64,000 nucleotides of DNA from NCBI RefSeq assembly GCF_923077115.1, contig NZ_CAKLPX010000001.1, positions 682,001-746,000 of the forward strand, given 5' to 3'. The notes beneath the pieces are model-generated. The model was not told where the DNA came from. It made no database searches and worked only from the letters and a program-made list of their open reading frames with translations. This DNA comes from Sinobacterium norvegicum (GTDB taxonomy: Bacteria; Pseudomonadota; Gammaproteobacteria; Pseudomonadales; Sinobacteriaceae). Positions 42,517 through 51,115 of this stretch are shown here, in pieces; position 1 is the stretch's first letter, and each line of letters starts with the position of its first letter. Made by a program: the position numbers and the translations under genes.

Positions 42517-42544
42517 ATAATATAGGACTTGTTTTTTATTGCAA
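42517..42544 (-). promoter_or_regulatory. Sigma-70-like promoter of tRNA-Glu with GC-rich discriminator
   Basis: On the minus strand, TTGCAA (42539-42544) and TATTAT (42517-42522) are separated by 16 bases and followed by TCGCCTCG. A GC-rich discriminator of this kind is typical of stable-RNA promoters under stringent control. It lies about 85 bases upstream of the tRNA 5' end. Confidence 0.6.
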
Positions 42545-42594
42545 GCATTATTTTTCAACAACTATATAAACCCTTTAAATAAAGGCCCATATGG

Positions 42595-43374
42595 CTAGCG
42601 CTGACGACAAACCACAACATCACCAACGCTGGTTTGCTCAATTGTAATCAGCAAATTATAGGCCTTGGACAACTGCTCGCTGACGATAACATCCGCCGCC
42701 TCACCAATCATCAATAAGCGCCCATCCACAATCAACGCCAACCGCTGGCAATAGCGCAACGCCAGGTTTAAATCATGCAAAACCACTGCTACTGGCCCTA
42801 CTAATTCGGCGTGCTCTGACAGTAATCGCATTACTTCTAACTGATGCGCTGGATCTAATGCAGCCACAGGCTCATCCGCTAAAATAACCGCCGGCTCTCC
42901 GGCCAATAGACGCGCTAACATCACGCGCATCTGCTCACCGCCTGATAACTGATTCGCTGGCCGGTGCCGCAGATGAAGCACATCTGTCGCCTGCATAGCC
43001 CACTCAATAGCCTGACCATCCTTGGCACTTAAACGGCTGTGAATCGACTGGTGCGGCAAGCGCCCCAATGTCACCACTCGCTCGACTGTAACAGGCCAAG
43101 CTATCGGTGCCTGCTGGGCCAGATAACCAATTTTCTTGGCCCACTGCTTTCGCCCCCTGGAAGATATTGTCTCACCCTGCAAAGAAACTCTGCCAGAGGC
43201 CGCCTGATTAACACCGGCTAACAGTTTTACCAAGCTGCTCTTACCGGCACCATTGGGTCCGATAATGCCTAACATCTCGTTACCGCCTATATCGATTGAT
43301 ATATCGTTAACAACAGGGTTATCCGTGGATGGCCAGCAGAGCTTCTCCGCTGCAATAATCGACGGTTTTACCAT
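42595..43374 (-). CDS. ABC transporter ATP-binding protein, BtuD/FecE type
   Basis: The 259-residue ATPase contains Walker A GPNGAGKSS (about residues 40-48), the Q-loop in IGYLAQQAP, the signature NQLSGGEQMRV, and Walker B AVILADEP followed by the H-loop VVLHDLN. It closes an importer for an iron-siderophore, haem or cobalamin ligand together with the permease and binding protein encoded just upstream. I placed the start at ATG 43374, overlapping the permease stop by seven bases; the frame extends to 43410. Confidence 0.92.
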   Translation of the reverse strand: MVKPSIIAAEKLCWPSTDNPVVNDISIDIGGNEMLGIIGPNGAGKSSLVKLLAGVNQAASGRVSLQGETISSRGRKQWAKKIGYLAQQAPIAWPVTVERVVTLGRLPHQSIHSRLSAKDGQAIEWAMQATDVLHLRHRPANQLSGGEQMRVMLARLLAGEPAVILADEPVAALDPAHQLEVMRLLSEHAELVGPVAVVLHDLNLALRYCQRLALIVDGRLLMIGEAADVIVSEQLSKAYNLLITIEQTSVGDVVVCRQR

Positions 43375-44360
43375 GATTGGTCTCCTCCGCGATACTTCAT
43401 CACCAGCCACAAGAAAAATGGCGCTCCCATTAATGTCGTGATAACGCCAACCTGAAGCGGCTGACTACCAATAGTTCGGCTGGCGATATCCGCAGCCAAC
43501 AACAAAATTGCACCCGCAAGAGCACTGACCGGCAGTAATTTAGCCGGCTGATATGCTACTAATGGCCGCATAATATGCGGAACAACCAGTCCGATAAAAG
43601 CAATGTTGCCACTGACCGATACCGCCGAACCCACAATCATGGCAACTCCGACAATCAATAGTAAACGCTGTCGATCTACCGCCACACCGAGAGAGTTGGC
43701 GGTCTCCTCACCCAACGTCATCGCGTCCAGTAAACGGCCACTCGATAACACCAGCAGCCAACCAATAACCATAAACGGCAGCACAAAATAGACATCGCCA
43801 AGGCTACGGTTAGCCAGCGACCCCATCAACCAAAGTACCATTTCATTGAGGGCAAACGGGCTGGGCGCCAGATACAGCGCCAGCGCCAGCAGCGAACCCG
43901 CCAAGGCATTAATGGCCACACCGGCCAGAATAAGGCTGCCACCACCACGGGCCAGCGCCAACACCACAATCACGGCCAGCAAGCCTCCGATCACGCCGGC
44001 CAGCGGCATAATCAACCAGTGAATTGAAAACAGACCAAAATATAAGGCGATTACTGCTCCAAACGCACTGCAACTCGACACCCCCAAAAGCTCTGGTGAC
44101 GCCAGCGGGTTGCGCAACAACCCCTGCAATGCCGCGCCACAAAGCGCCAGGCCACTGCCGATCATGATGGCCAGCAATGTTCGTGGCAGACGCAGCTCAA
44201 CCACTACCAACTGACTCAGACTACCCTCTGTTTGCAGCAAGATGCCTGGAAGCTCCACAATCGACAGAGGTATCTCACCAATCGACAGTGAAAACAGCGC
44301 CAACAGCACCATAATCATAAATAGCAGCGGGATCAAACCCACCTCAACTAGCCGTTTCAA
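43368..44360 (-). CDS. FecCD/BtuC-family ABC transporter permease
   Basis: The 330-residue protein is strongly hydrophobic, with about ten membrane helices. It carries the FecCD family hallmarks LRLPRTLLAIMIGSGLALCGAALQGLLRNPLASPELLGVSS and FIGLVVPHIMR. It forms the channel of a BtuCDF/FhuBCD-like importer with the ATPase (overlapping downstream) and the binding protein whose stop is five bases upstream. The ligand is not determined by sequence. Confidence 0.94.
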   Translation of the reverse strand: MKRLVEVGLIPLLFMIMVLLALFSLSIGEIPLSIVELPGILLQTEGSLSQLVVVELRLPRTLLAIMIGSGLALCGAALQGLLRNPLASPELLGVSSCSAFGAVIALYFGLFSIHWLIMPLAGVIGGLLAVIVVLALARGGGSLILAGVAINALAGSLLALALYLAPSPFALNEMVLWLMGSLANRSLGDVYFVLPFMVIGWLLVLSSGRLLDAMTLGEETANSLGVAVDRQRLLLIVGVAMIVGSAVSVSGNIAFIGLVVPHIMRPLVAYQPAKLLPVSALAGAILLLAADIASRTIGSQPLQVGVITTLMGAPFFLWLVMKYRGGDQSW

Positions 44361-44365
44361 ATTCT

Positions 44366-45175
44366 TTACTGCCCCTCGTAGTACATAATCTGCTGCTTGA
44401 TTGTCTCGGCAGCATCCATCAGTTCAGGACCTGCGCATATCCATTGTTTGGCCGGCACATCGATAAATTGTGAGCGGCTTAGCGCGGTTCTCATCACACG
44501 ATGATTCAGCACCTGCTCCGCCCTCGATGCGCCGTTAGCACTGTCGCGCTGTAAAATAATATAATCGGGCTGCCAATGCAGTAATTGCTCGAGGGAAATA
44601 TAACCCCAGCCACTGGTCAGCGTTGACGCCGCAGCGTTAACAGCCCCCATCCGGCTGAGAATTTGATCGGGGAAAGTCCCCTTACCTGCCACATAAAGAT
44701 TAGCCGCAATGACAACAACAGACACCGGCGGCAACACAGCCTCAATCAATGTCAGGCGCTGATTATACTGTTCAGCAAGCTTTTCGCCGCTTTTCTCACG
44801 GCCTAAGCGAGCCGCCACATCGACGATATAGTCATCCACCGCCACCAGGGTATCCGGTAAGGTATAGGCTTTAATCGGGTAGTCAAACCGACGCAGCCAA
44901 TTACTCAACACCGGATCAGTATAATTAGTCGCCAAAATAAGGTCGGGCATAAAGCCGGCTATCTGTTCTGCATCTTTACCAACCTGGGGATACCGCTTGG
45001 CCTGCTCCACATAATTTGACAGCAAGGGGTCATCAGCCAGCGTCGACACCGCCACTATTTGCTCCGGAGCCGCCAGCGCCAATAGGATTTGATCGGTGCA
45101 CAGATTCACCGACAACACTCTTTGCGGCGCCTCGGCATGTACGCCGATAGATAACAGCATAAGACACGGCAACAA
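44366..45175 (-). CDS. Periplasmic binding protein of the BtuF/FecB type
   Basis: The protein shows the family start PQRVLSVNLCTDQILLALAAPEQIVAVS, then GKDAEQIAGFMPDLILATNYT and a C-terminal QWICAGPELMDAAETI. It captures cobalamin, haem or an iron chelate for the adjoining permease. The start codon is unresolved. A good signal peptide would begin at RYTNKLLLLPCLMLLSIGVHA, but only ATT (45199) stands before it. TTG 45175 or ATG 45160 give a signal lacking basic residues, and the ATG at 45304 would overlap the MFS gene by about 100 bases. I list TTG 45175 as a compromise. Confidence 0.85.
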   Translation of the reverse strand: MLPCLMLLSIGVHAEAPQRVLSVNLCTDQILLALAAPEQIVAVSTLADDPLLSNYVEQAKRYPQVGKDAEQIAGFMPDLILATNYTDPVLSNWLRRFDYPIKAYTLPDTLVAVDDYIVDVAARLGREKSGEKLAEQYNQRLTLIEAVLPPVSVVVIAANLYVAGKGTFPDQILSRMGAVNAAASTLTSGWGYISLEQLLHWQPDYIILQRDSANGASRAEQVLNHRVMRTALSRSQFIDVPAKQWICAGPELMDAAETIKQQIMYYEGQ

Positions 45176-45203
45176 TAAAAGCTTATTGGTATAACGAATA
45201 AAG

Positions 45204-46463
45204 TTAGCGGCGAAAACGAAGGATGGAAAACACACCCAAGATGACCACCACGATGGCCGCCGCCCAATACGGAAAAGTGACATCAACACTATAAAGCCAA
45301 CCACCTAATAATGGGCCCACCACATAACCCAAACCTGGGGCCGCAGATAATAAACCCGCCAGAGCACCCTGCTCATGTGCCTCGACGGTCAACGTTGCAC
45401 TGGCATTATAACCCGGCGCTGCCAATCCCATACCAAAACCAAAAACAGCCATAGCCACGGCCAACAGCTGAAAATCGACGCTGAACACTAACATTAAATA
45501 ACCGATGGCCGCCACCGGTAAACCCAACATTAACAATCCCTGTGGTCGCCCCCGCCAACGCTGTACAACAATCAATTGCGCCACCAGCATAGCGCCGGAA
45601 GAGCACATCATACCGATGGAGAAATATTTCGCCGCCTCAACACTCGTCAGACCCAGCCTATCCTGAAAATAATAGCCCAAAGTCTGCTGCACCATCCCCA
45701 TCATGGTAAACATCGACAAGCCAAGAAACAGGTAAATAGCAAAACGGGGATCAGAAAACTGCAGCTTACTTGTCTTACGTCCTAGGTTAGGCTGCGGACT
45801 CTGCGGTAAATAGAGCGCTATTACCAGCGCCACAGAGGCAGTAATCACCGCCTGAATATACAGTGGCGCCAAAAAACTGATGGTGGCAAACCAGGCCAAA
45901 GCTGGCCCTACCATAATGCCAATACCATTGGCAGCACTCAGCCGGCTGACACCCCGTGTACGTGTTGCCGGCGTCGTACAGTCAGCCATATAAGCCATCG
46001 ACGCGGGGAAAGTCCCCGACATTACCAGCGAATGAGCTGCTCGACTGAGTAGCAACACTGCCAGCATCAGCCAACCACTGAGAATTGCCGCATAGGCCAT
46101 ATGCACCACGGCGTTAAACAACAACATACCGAAGGAATAACCGAGTAGGCCGATCAAAATCACTTTCTTACGGCCAATCACATCAGAACGACGTCCCCAG
46201 AAAGGGGTCACCAAGAAATATGTCAACGATGAGGTGGCAATCAAGGTGTTCACCAACAGCTCTGGCGGCGGGTTATATTGCCAAGCTCCGAAAGTGATCT
46301 GCCAATGCTCAGCAGCAAATAACTCCCTTCCCAGCATAGGGATGATCGCAAAGACAACCGTCTGCCCCATACCCATGGCAAAGGTAGCCAGCAATAATAA
46401 ATTAAGACGGCCGCTGGGCATCTGGTCAGCGAGAGGGGCAGCCTCAGGGAAGGAATTAGACAC
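45204..46463 (-). CDS. Major facilitator superfamily transporter (TetA/siderophore-transport type)
   Basis: The 419-residue protein has twelve hydrophobic segments. The MFS signature follows helix 2 (VTPFWGRRSDVIGRKKVILIGLLGYSFG), and RTRGVSRLSAANGIGIMVGP lies in the helix 4-5 region of drug/proton antiporters. Position just before a FecBCD-like importer on one strand suggests a role in export of a metal chelate or in moving it across the inner membrane; this is inference. The gene appears to be first in a four-gene operon. Confidence 0.9.
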   Translation of the reverse strand: MSNSFPEAAPLADQMPSGRLNLLLLATFAMGMGQTVVFAIIPMLGRELFAAEHWQITFGAWQYNPPPELLVNTLIATSSLTYFLVTPFWGRRSDVIGRKKVILIGLLGYSFGMLLFNAVVHMAYAAILSGWLMLAVLLLSRAAHSLVMSGTFPASMAYMADCTTPATRTRGVSRLSAANGIGIMVGPALAWFATISFLAPLYIQAVITASVALVIALYLPQSPQPNLGRKTSKLQFSDPRFAIYLFLGLSMFTMMGMVQQTLGYYFQDRLGLTSVEAAKYFSIGMMCSSGAMLVAQLIVVQRWRGRPQGLLMLGLPVAAIGYLMLVFSVDFQLLAVAMAVFGFGMGLAAPGYNASATLTVEAHEQGALAGLLSAAPGLGYVVGPLLGGWLYSVDVTFPYWAAAIVVVILGVFSILRFRR

Positions 46464-46695
46464 GGATCTCTTCTTATCGTCATTAAAAACAGAAAGCTAC
46501 AGCGATAGAATTTATAATTCAAGCAACCTTTTATCAAATCAGAAGCAAATCACCTCTTAGTGAAAGCAGCCTGTTCGACGATAACGCCTTCGACAACACA
46601 AGTTTAACCGCCATAATGTCACTTAAAGCGTTGGCAGCCTTACTAATTCCTGTTACTGTTAAAGAGTTCATAAAAACAAAATAAGAGTATGAATT

Positions 46696-47031
46696 ATGCC
46701 GACTAAGACAGTGATTTTTATGTCGTTTATCATGGCATCCTGCTATTCCTTCGCCGACTGCATCGACCCCCAAACCCCCTCAGTCGTCGACGGCAATACC
46801 GCCAGCAAGGAAGCAATGATTGAGTACAAAAACAACATTAAAAACTATATGTTTCTCTCAAAGAGCTATCTCACCTGCCTTCAACAGGCTGAGCAGAGCG
46901 ACGAGTTATCGAAGCCTAAAATTCAGGGCGGCTATACTGAACACTCTTCGAGTTATGTCGATAAAGTCAGCCAAATGGAAGCGGTGAAAAACGATTTCAA
47001 ACAGCAGGTTAGCAACTTTAAAAGCCGCTAA
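46696..47031 (+). CDS. Small exported protein
   Basis: The 111-residue protein has a signal peptide (MPTKTVIFMSFIMASCYSFA) and a mature N-terminus DCIDPQTPSVVDGNTASKEAM, followed by a helix ending in SYLTCLQQA. The pattern C-x-x-P-x-x-P-x-x-x-DG-x-x-AS, then an amphipathic helix and a second Cys in xCL, is shared by many small uncharacterised periplasmic proteins of gammaproteobacteria, as I recall them. The two cysteines probably form a disulfide. It is divergent from the MFS gene and lies 60 bases before the antiporter gene. Confidence 0.72.
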   Translation: MPTKTVIFMSFIMASCYSFADCIDPQTPSVVDGNTASKEAMIEYKNNIKNYMFLSKSYLTCLQQAEQSDELSKPKIQGGYTEHSSSYVDKVSQMEAVKNDFKQQVSNFKSR

Positions 47032-47091
47032 ACTGAATTGTCAGACTGCGACCAAACACCTCTATCCAGATAACCACAACGGGTATGCTGT

Positions 47092-48924
47092 ATGTCTGAA
47101 ACACAAATCACCCTCACAATCGCCGCCATCGGCGTTACCGGTTTCGCCTGCCAGTGGGCCGCCTGGCGACTAAAACTGCCCGCCATTTTATTGCTTCTGG
47201 TGGCCGGCATTCTGGCCGGCCCAGTCACCGGCCTGCTGACACCGAGTCATTTGTTTGGTGAACTATTATTCCCCCTGGTATCACTCTGTGTTGCCATAAT
47301 TCTGTTTGAAGGCAGCCTGACACTTGAGTTTTCTGAACTCAAAGGCGTTGGCTCCGTGGTAAAGAATTTAATCAGCCTGGGCGCCCTATTCAGCTGGGGC
47401 AGCATTGCTGCCGCCTGTCATTTCTTACTCGGCTTCGACTGGGGGCTATCACTGCTGTTTGGTAGCCTGACTATTGTTACCGGCCCGACGGTCATCACCC
47501 CACTGTTAAGAACCGTGCGACCCAACAATAAAATTGCCAACATCCTACGCTGGGAGGGTATTCTCATCGACCCCATCGGCGCCCTGCTAGCCGTACTGGT
47601 CTACGAGTTTATGACGCTCAGCGGCGACAATGCCATCAGCCATACGCTGATTACCTTGTTTGAAATGATATTGATTGGCTTGACCAGCGGTATCGCCGCG
47701 GGCTGGGGGCTTTCTCGCATGCTGAAAAAACAGTGGCTACCGGAATACCTGCATAACATTGCCACGCTAAATATCATGCTGATGATTTTCGTACTATCCA
47801 ATATGCTAGCCTCAGAATCCGGCTTATTATCGGTCACCGTTTTTGGTATTTGGCTGGCCAACGCCAAGGATATAAAAGTCGATCAAATTCTCCACTTCAA
47901 AGAAAACCTCACACTGTTCTTGATCTCCGGTTTATTTATTGTGCTGGCGGCCAGAATAGAGTGGCAGGACTTACTGGTTTTGGGCCTTCCCATGCTGGCA
48001 CTGCTGATGGTTATTCAACTGTTGGTCCGCCCTTTGGCAGTCCTCATCAGCAGCATTGGCAGCTCGTTAAATTGGCGTGAAAAAGCCCTGCTTGCCTGGG
48101 TGGCTCCACGGGGCATTGTTGCCGCGGCTGTCAGTGCCTTATTTGCCCTCAAACTTGTCGAACGCGACCACCCTCATGCTCAGCTGCTCGTGGCGGCAAC
48201 CTTCGCTGTTATTATAGCCACTGTTATTTTACAGAGCCTGACAGCGGCACAACTGGCCAAATGGCTGAAGGTTGCCGATCCATCACCCAGTGGTTTTCTG
48301 ATAATCGGCGCCAATAATCTCGCCATCGACATCGGCTCGACATTGAACAAGGCGGGGTTTCGAGTACTGCTGGCTGATGCCAACTGGGATCATATCTCCG
48401 CCGCACGGTTAGCCGGCCTAGAGATATATTATGGCAACCCTCTATCGAGTCACGCAGAAGAGTATTTAGATTTAATTGGTATTGGGCATCTACTGGCGAT
48501 CACACCCAATCGTCACCTTAACGTCATGGCCGGCATGCGCTTTATGCATGAACTCGGTCACCACAAGGTCTTTTGCATCAACAGCAACACCAACGACACG
48601 GCAAAGCTGAGAGCGGCGGATGATTACCGCGGCAAAACCCTGTTCAGCGGTCAGGTCAGTTACCGCCAACTGGCCAGCCTTCACGCTCAGGGAGCGACAC
48701 TCAAAACGACCAAGCTTTCCGACGCCTATAGCTACCAACAATACCTCAGCCAGCAGGGCAACACGACGATTCCCATGTTTGCCATCGACGGCGAAAAACA
48801 CATTCACGTCTTCGCCGAAGGCGGCGACATCAAACCCGACAGTGGCTGGTCAGTCATCAGCTTGGTTAGCAGCAAGAGTGCCGCCACCGACACCAACAGA
48901 CTCGATAACGGCAAAACCACCTGA
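47092..48924 (+). CDS. CPA1/NhaP-type cation:proton antiporter with C-terminal TrkA-N domain
   Basis: The 610-residue protein has about twelve membrane helices in the first 390 residues, including ILFEGSLTLEFSELK and LRWEGILIDPIGALLAVLVYEF. The ion-binding Asp of the IDPIGA segment is the CPA1 hallmark, and WVAPRGIVAAAVSALFAL is the conserved late helix. From about residue 397 a TrkA-N/RCK-like nucleotide-binding domain begins (GFLIIGANNLAIDIGSTLNKAGFRVLLAD). It exchanges Na+ or K+ for protons at the inner membrane. It is convergent with phoR, nine bases away. Confidence 0.93.
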   Translation: MSETQITLTIAAIGVTGFACQWAAWRLKLPAILLLLVAGILAGPVTGLLTPSHLFGELLFPLVSLCVAIILFEGSLTLEFSELKGVGSVVKNLISLGALFSWGSIAAACHFLLGFDWGLSLLFGSLTIVTGPTVITPLLRTVRPNNKIANILRWEGILIDPIGALLAVLVYEFMTLSGDNAISHTLITLFEMILIGLTSGIAAGWGLSRMLKKQWLPEYLHNIATLNIMLMIFVLSNMLASESGLLSVTVFGIWLANAKDIKVDQILHFKENLTLFLISGLFIVLAARIEWQDLLVLGLPMLALLMVIQLLVRPLAVLISSIGSSLNWREKALLAWVAPRGIVAAAVSALFALKLVERDHPHAQLLVAATFAVIIATVILQSLTAAQLAKWLKVADPSPSGFLIIGANNLAIDIGSTLNKAGFRVLLADANWDHISAARLAGLEIYYGNPLSSHAEEYLDLIGIGHLLAITPNRHLNVMAGMRFMHELGHHKVFCINSNTNDTAKLRAADDYRGKTLFSGQVSYRQLASLHAQGATLKTTKLSDAYSYQQYLSQQGNTTIPMFAIDGEKHIHVFAEGGDIKPDSGWSVISLVSSKSAATDTNRLDNGKTT

Positions 48925-48933
48925 CAGCTTAAT

Positions 48934-50250
48934 CTATTGGCGAGACACTCTATTGGCCGGGAAAATACAGCTGAAGGTAGAGCCAACACCCTCCTCACTG
49001 CAGACCTGCAATTCGGCCCCGTGTCGCATCAAAACATGCTTAACAATCGCCAGACCAAGACCGGTTCCACCGGTGGCGATTGACCGGCTGGTATCCACCC
49101 GATAGAAACGCTCAGTCAACCGAGACAAATGCTCCTCGGCGATACCAAAACCATTATCAGAGACCGAAAAAATCGCGCCGCCCGCATCATTAAGCCGCCA
49201 ATCGATACGAATAACGCCATCGTCATCGGTGTATTTACACGCATTTACCACCAAGTTATTCAGCGCGCTACGCACCTCTTTAAACTCACCAATCAAGCTG
49301 ATCGAATCATCGACGTTGACTTCAAAAATCTTACCTTGACCGGCTCTGTGGACAGAGGCTTCCTCAGCCATCTCTCTTGAAATCGCCGCCACCGCAACCG
49401 GCGTATTCGAGTCCTCCTGCGGCACAGATTCCAACCGCGACAGCCACATCAAATCAGTAATCAGATGCTCCATCCGCTCAGCCTGCTCTTGCATTTGCAA
49501 CAATGGCCGCTCCCAGCGCGAATTTTCACCCTCAATATGGGTTGAAATAACCTCTAAATAGCCCTTAATAACGGTCAGCGGTGTGCGCAACTCATGGGAC
49601 ATATTGCCGATAAAGTCTTGGCGAATTTTTTCGAGGTGGCGGATTTTTGAAATGTTTCGGACAAAAATAAGTCGGTTGCCGGCACCAAAAAAGGTCATAC
49701 TAATACTTAAGGTAAGATGCGGTAAAACCGGTGAGGCTATCTCCAATGGCTCACCATATTCACAGCAATCAAAGTAGTCTATAAAGCATTTATCGCTGAC
49801 CAGATTGACCAATAATTTGCGATAATGGCGCGGGAAACCCACGCCCAAAAATTCTGCTGCCGCCTTGTTAGACCAGGTTAAACTGCCCCCTGCCGCAACC
49901 ACTATGACGCCATCAGACAGCGATGATGCCGCCTCCTGCAGATAACTTTCCGCCACACTCAAGCGGCGGCTCTGTTCAACATGCCGCGTCCGCAGGCGGC
50001 TATAATCCATTGCCACCTCTCGCATCATGCCGAATTTTTTATCCGCAGAAGAGAGATCACTAATCCCCTCAGTATCTTCTAACCAACGTCTTAATCGATG
50101 AATCCGAAAAAGATAATCGGCAATAAAACACAGACTGCCAATTAACATCGCCAAGGCGAGTTCGCCCGTCATGCCGCCAACAACGGCAATAGGAATCAAA
50201 AACAATAAAACACGAAGTACTTCGCGGTTGAACGCTGGTTGGTAGTTCAC
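48934..50250 (-). CDS. phoR: Phosphate regulon sensor histidine kinase PhoR
   Basis: This 438-residue kinase has two N-terminal membrane helices (VLLFLIPIAVVGG; LALAMLIGSLCFIADYLF). A PAS domain (DGVIVVAAGGSLTWSNKAAAEFLGV) is followed by HisKA with phospho-acceptor His in NMSHELRTPLTVIKGYLEVI, and an HATPase domain with VVNACKYT, VSDNGFGI and GGTGLGLAIVKH. Short periplasmic loops and the PAS arrangement match PhoR. It follows phoB by 48 bases on the same strand. No pst or phoU gene is in the window. Confidence 0.95.
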   Translation of the reverse strand: MNYQPAFNREVLRVLLFLIPIAVVGGMTGELALAMLIGSLCFIADYLFRIHRLRRWLEDTEGISDLSSADKKFGMMREVAMDYSRLRTRHVEQSRRLSVAESYLQEAASSLSDGVIVVAAGGSLTWSNKAAAEFLGVGFPRHYRKLLVNLVSDKCFIDYFDCCEYGEPLEIASPVLPHLTLSISMTFFGAGNRLIFVRNISKIRHLEKIRQDFIGNMSHELRTPLTVIKGYLEVISTHIEGENSRWERPLLQMQEQAERMEHLITDLMWLSRLESVPQEDSNTPVAVAAISREMAEEASVHRAGQGKIFEVNVDDSISLIGEFKEVRSALNNLVVNACKYTDDDGVIRIDWRLNDAGGAIFSVSDNGFGIAEEHLSRLTERFYRVDTSRSIATGGTGLGLAIVKHVLMRHGAELQVCSEEGVGSTFSCIFPANRVSRQ

Positions 50251-50298
50251 TCAATCATCTCAATTTTAAAAGCATAAATAACTGGCGATATCGCCCAA

Positions 50299-51021
50299 TC
50301 ACTGGACTGACTCAACCACCACACCCTGCTCTGAAAAACGGTAGCCAGCGCCACGGACAGTTTGAATATACTGACCAAAATCACGACCATCATCCAACAA
50401 CAACGCCTTGCGCAGACGGCGAATATGGACATCGACAGTGCGTTCTTCAACATAGACGTTACCACCCCAAACACGGTCGAGTAACTGGGCACGGGAATAG
50501 ACACGCTCTTGGTGGGTCATAAAAAAGTTGAGCAAACGGTACTCTGTCGGCCCCAGATTAATACTGCTATTGGCCAACGTGACACGGTGGCTGTCCGGCT
50601 CCATCACCAACTCACCGACAGAAATTTTATCACTCTGAGCAACACCGGCACTGCGGCGCAACACCGCATTGACACGGGCGATTAACTCGCGGGGCGAAAA
50701 TGGCTTGGTAATATAATCATCGACACCGCCCTCAAGACCTTGAATCTTATTTCCCTCATCGGCCTTGGCAGTCAGCATGATGACCGGCACATCCTTGGTG
50801 GCCTCATCCTTCTTCAGCCGGCGTACCAATTCGATCCCACTGGTGCCTGGCAACATCCAGTCCAGCAAGACCAACTGAGGTAATTCATCGACAATCAGGC
50901 CATGGGCCTCAATGGCGTCGGCGGCCTCTACACAGTCAAAGCCGGACAATTCTAGGTTCATTCTTAACATTTCACGAATTGCGGCTTCATCGTCCACAAT
51001 CAGAATTTTGGCACTGGTCAT
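50299..51021 (-). CDS. phoB: Phosphate regulon response regulator PhoB
   Basis: The 240-residue OmpR-family regulator has a receiver domain with Asp10/Asp11, phospho-acceptor Asp54 (LVLLDWMLPGT) and Lys in YITKPFSPREL. A winged-helix domain follows with SINLGPTEYRLLNFFMTHQERVYSR and RTVDVHIRRLRKAL, very close to E. coli PhoB. It is first in the phoBR operon and is preceded by a Pho box, so it probably activates its own transcription under phosphate limitation. Confidence 0.97.
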   Translation of the reverse strand: MTSAKILIVDDEAAIREMLRMNLELSGFDCVEAADAIEAHGLIVDELPQLVLLDWMLPGTSGIELVRRLKKDEATKDVPVIMLTAKADEGNKIQGLEGGVDDYITKPFSPRELIARVNAVLRRSAGVAQSDKISVGELVMEPDSHRVTLANSSINLGPTEYRLLNFFMTHQERVYSRAQLLDRVWGGNVYVEERTVDVHIRRLRKALLLDDGRDFGQYIQTVRGAGYRFSEQGVVVESVQ

Positions 51022-51073
51022 AGTTTACTCTCCAAACAATGAACGCATTAAATACTGAATAGATGAACATTTA

Positions 51074-51091
51074 ACGACATTTTTGTGACAG
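51074..51091 (-). promoter_or_regulatory. Pho box upstream of phoB
   Basis: On the minus strand CTGTCAC-AAAA-ATGTCGT fits the PhoB site (two CTGTCAT-like heptamers separated by four A/T bases), 52 bases before the phoB start codon. It supports autoregulation of phoBR. Confidence 0.75.
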
Positions 51092-51115
51092 CCTCATTAC
51101 AACCTAAATATAATG

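Noticed and set aside
46464..46695. Cobalamin riboswitch upstream of the MFS/BtuFCD-like operon
   Set aside because: No B12-box-like conserved sequence was visible in these 232 bases; a covariance-model scan would settle it.
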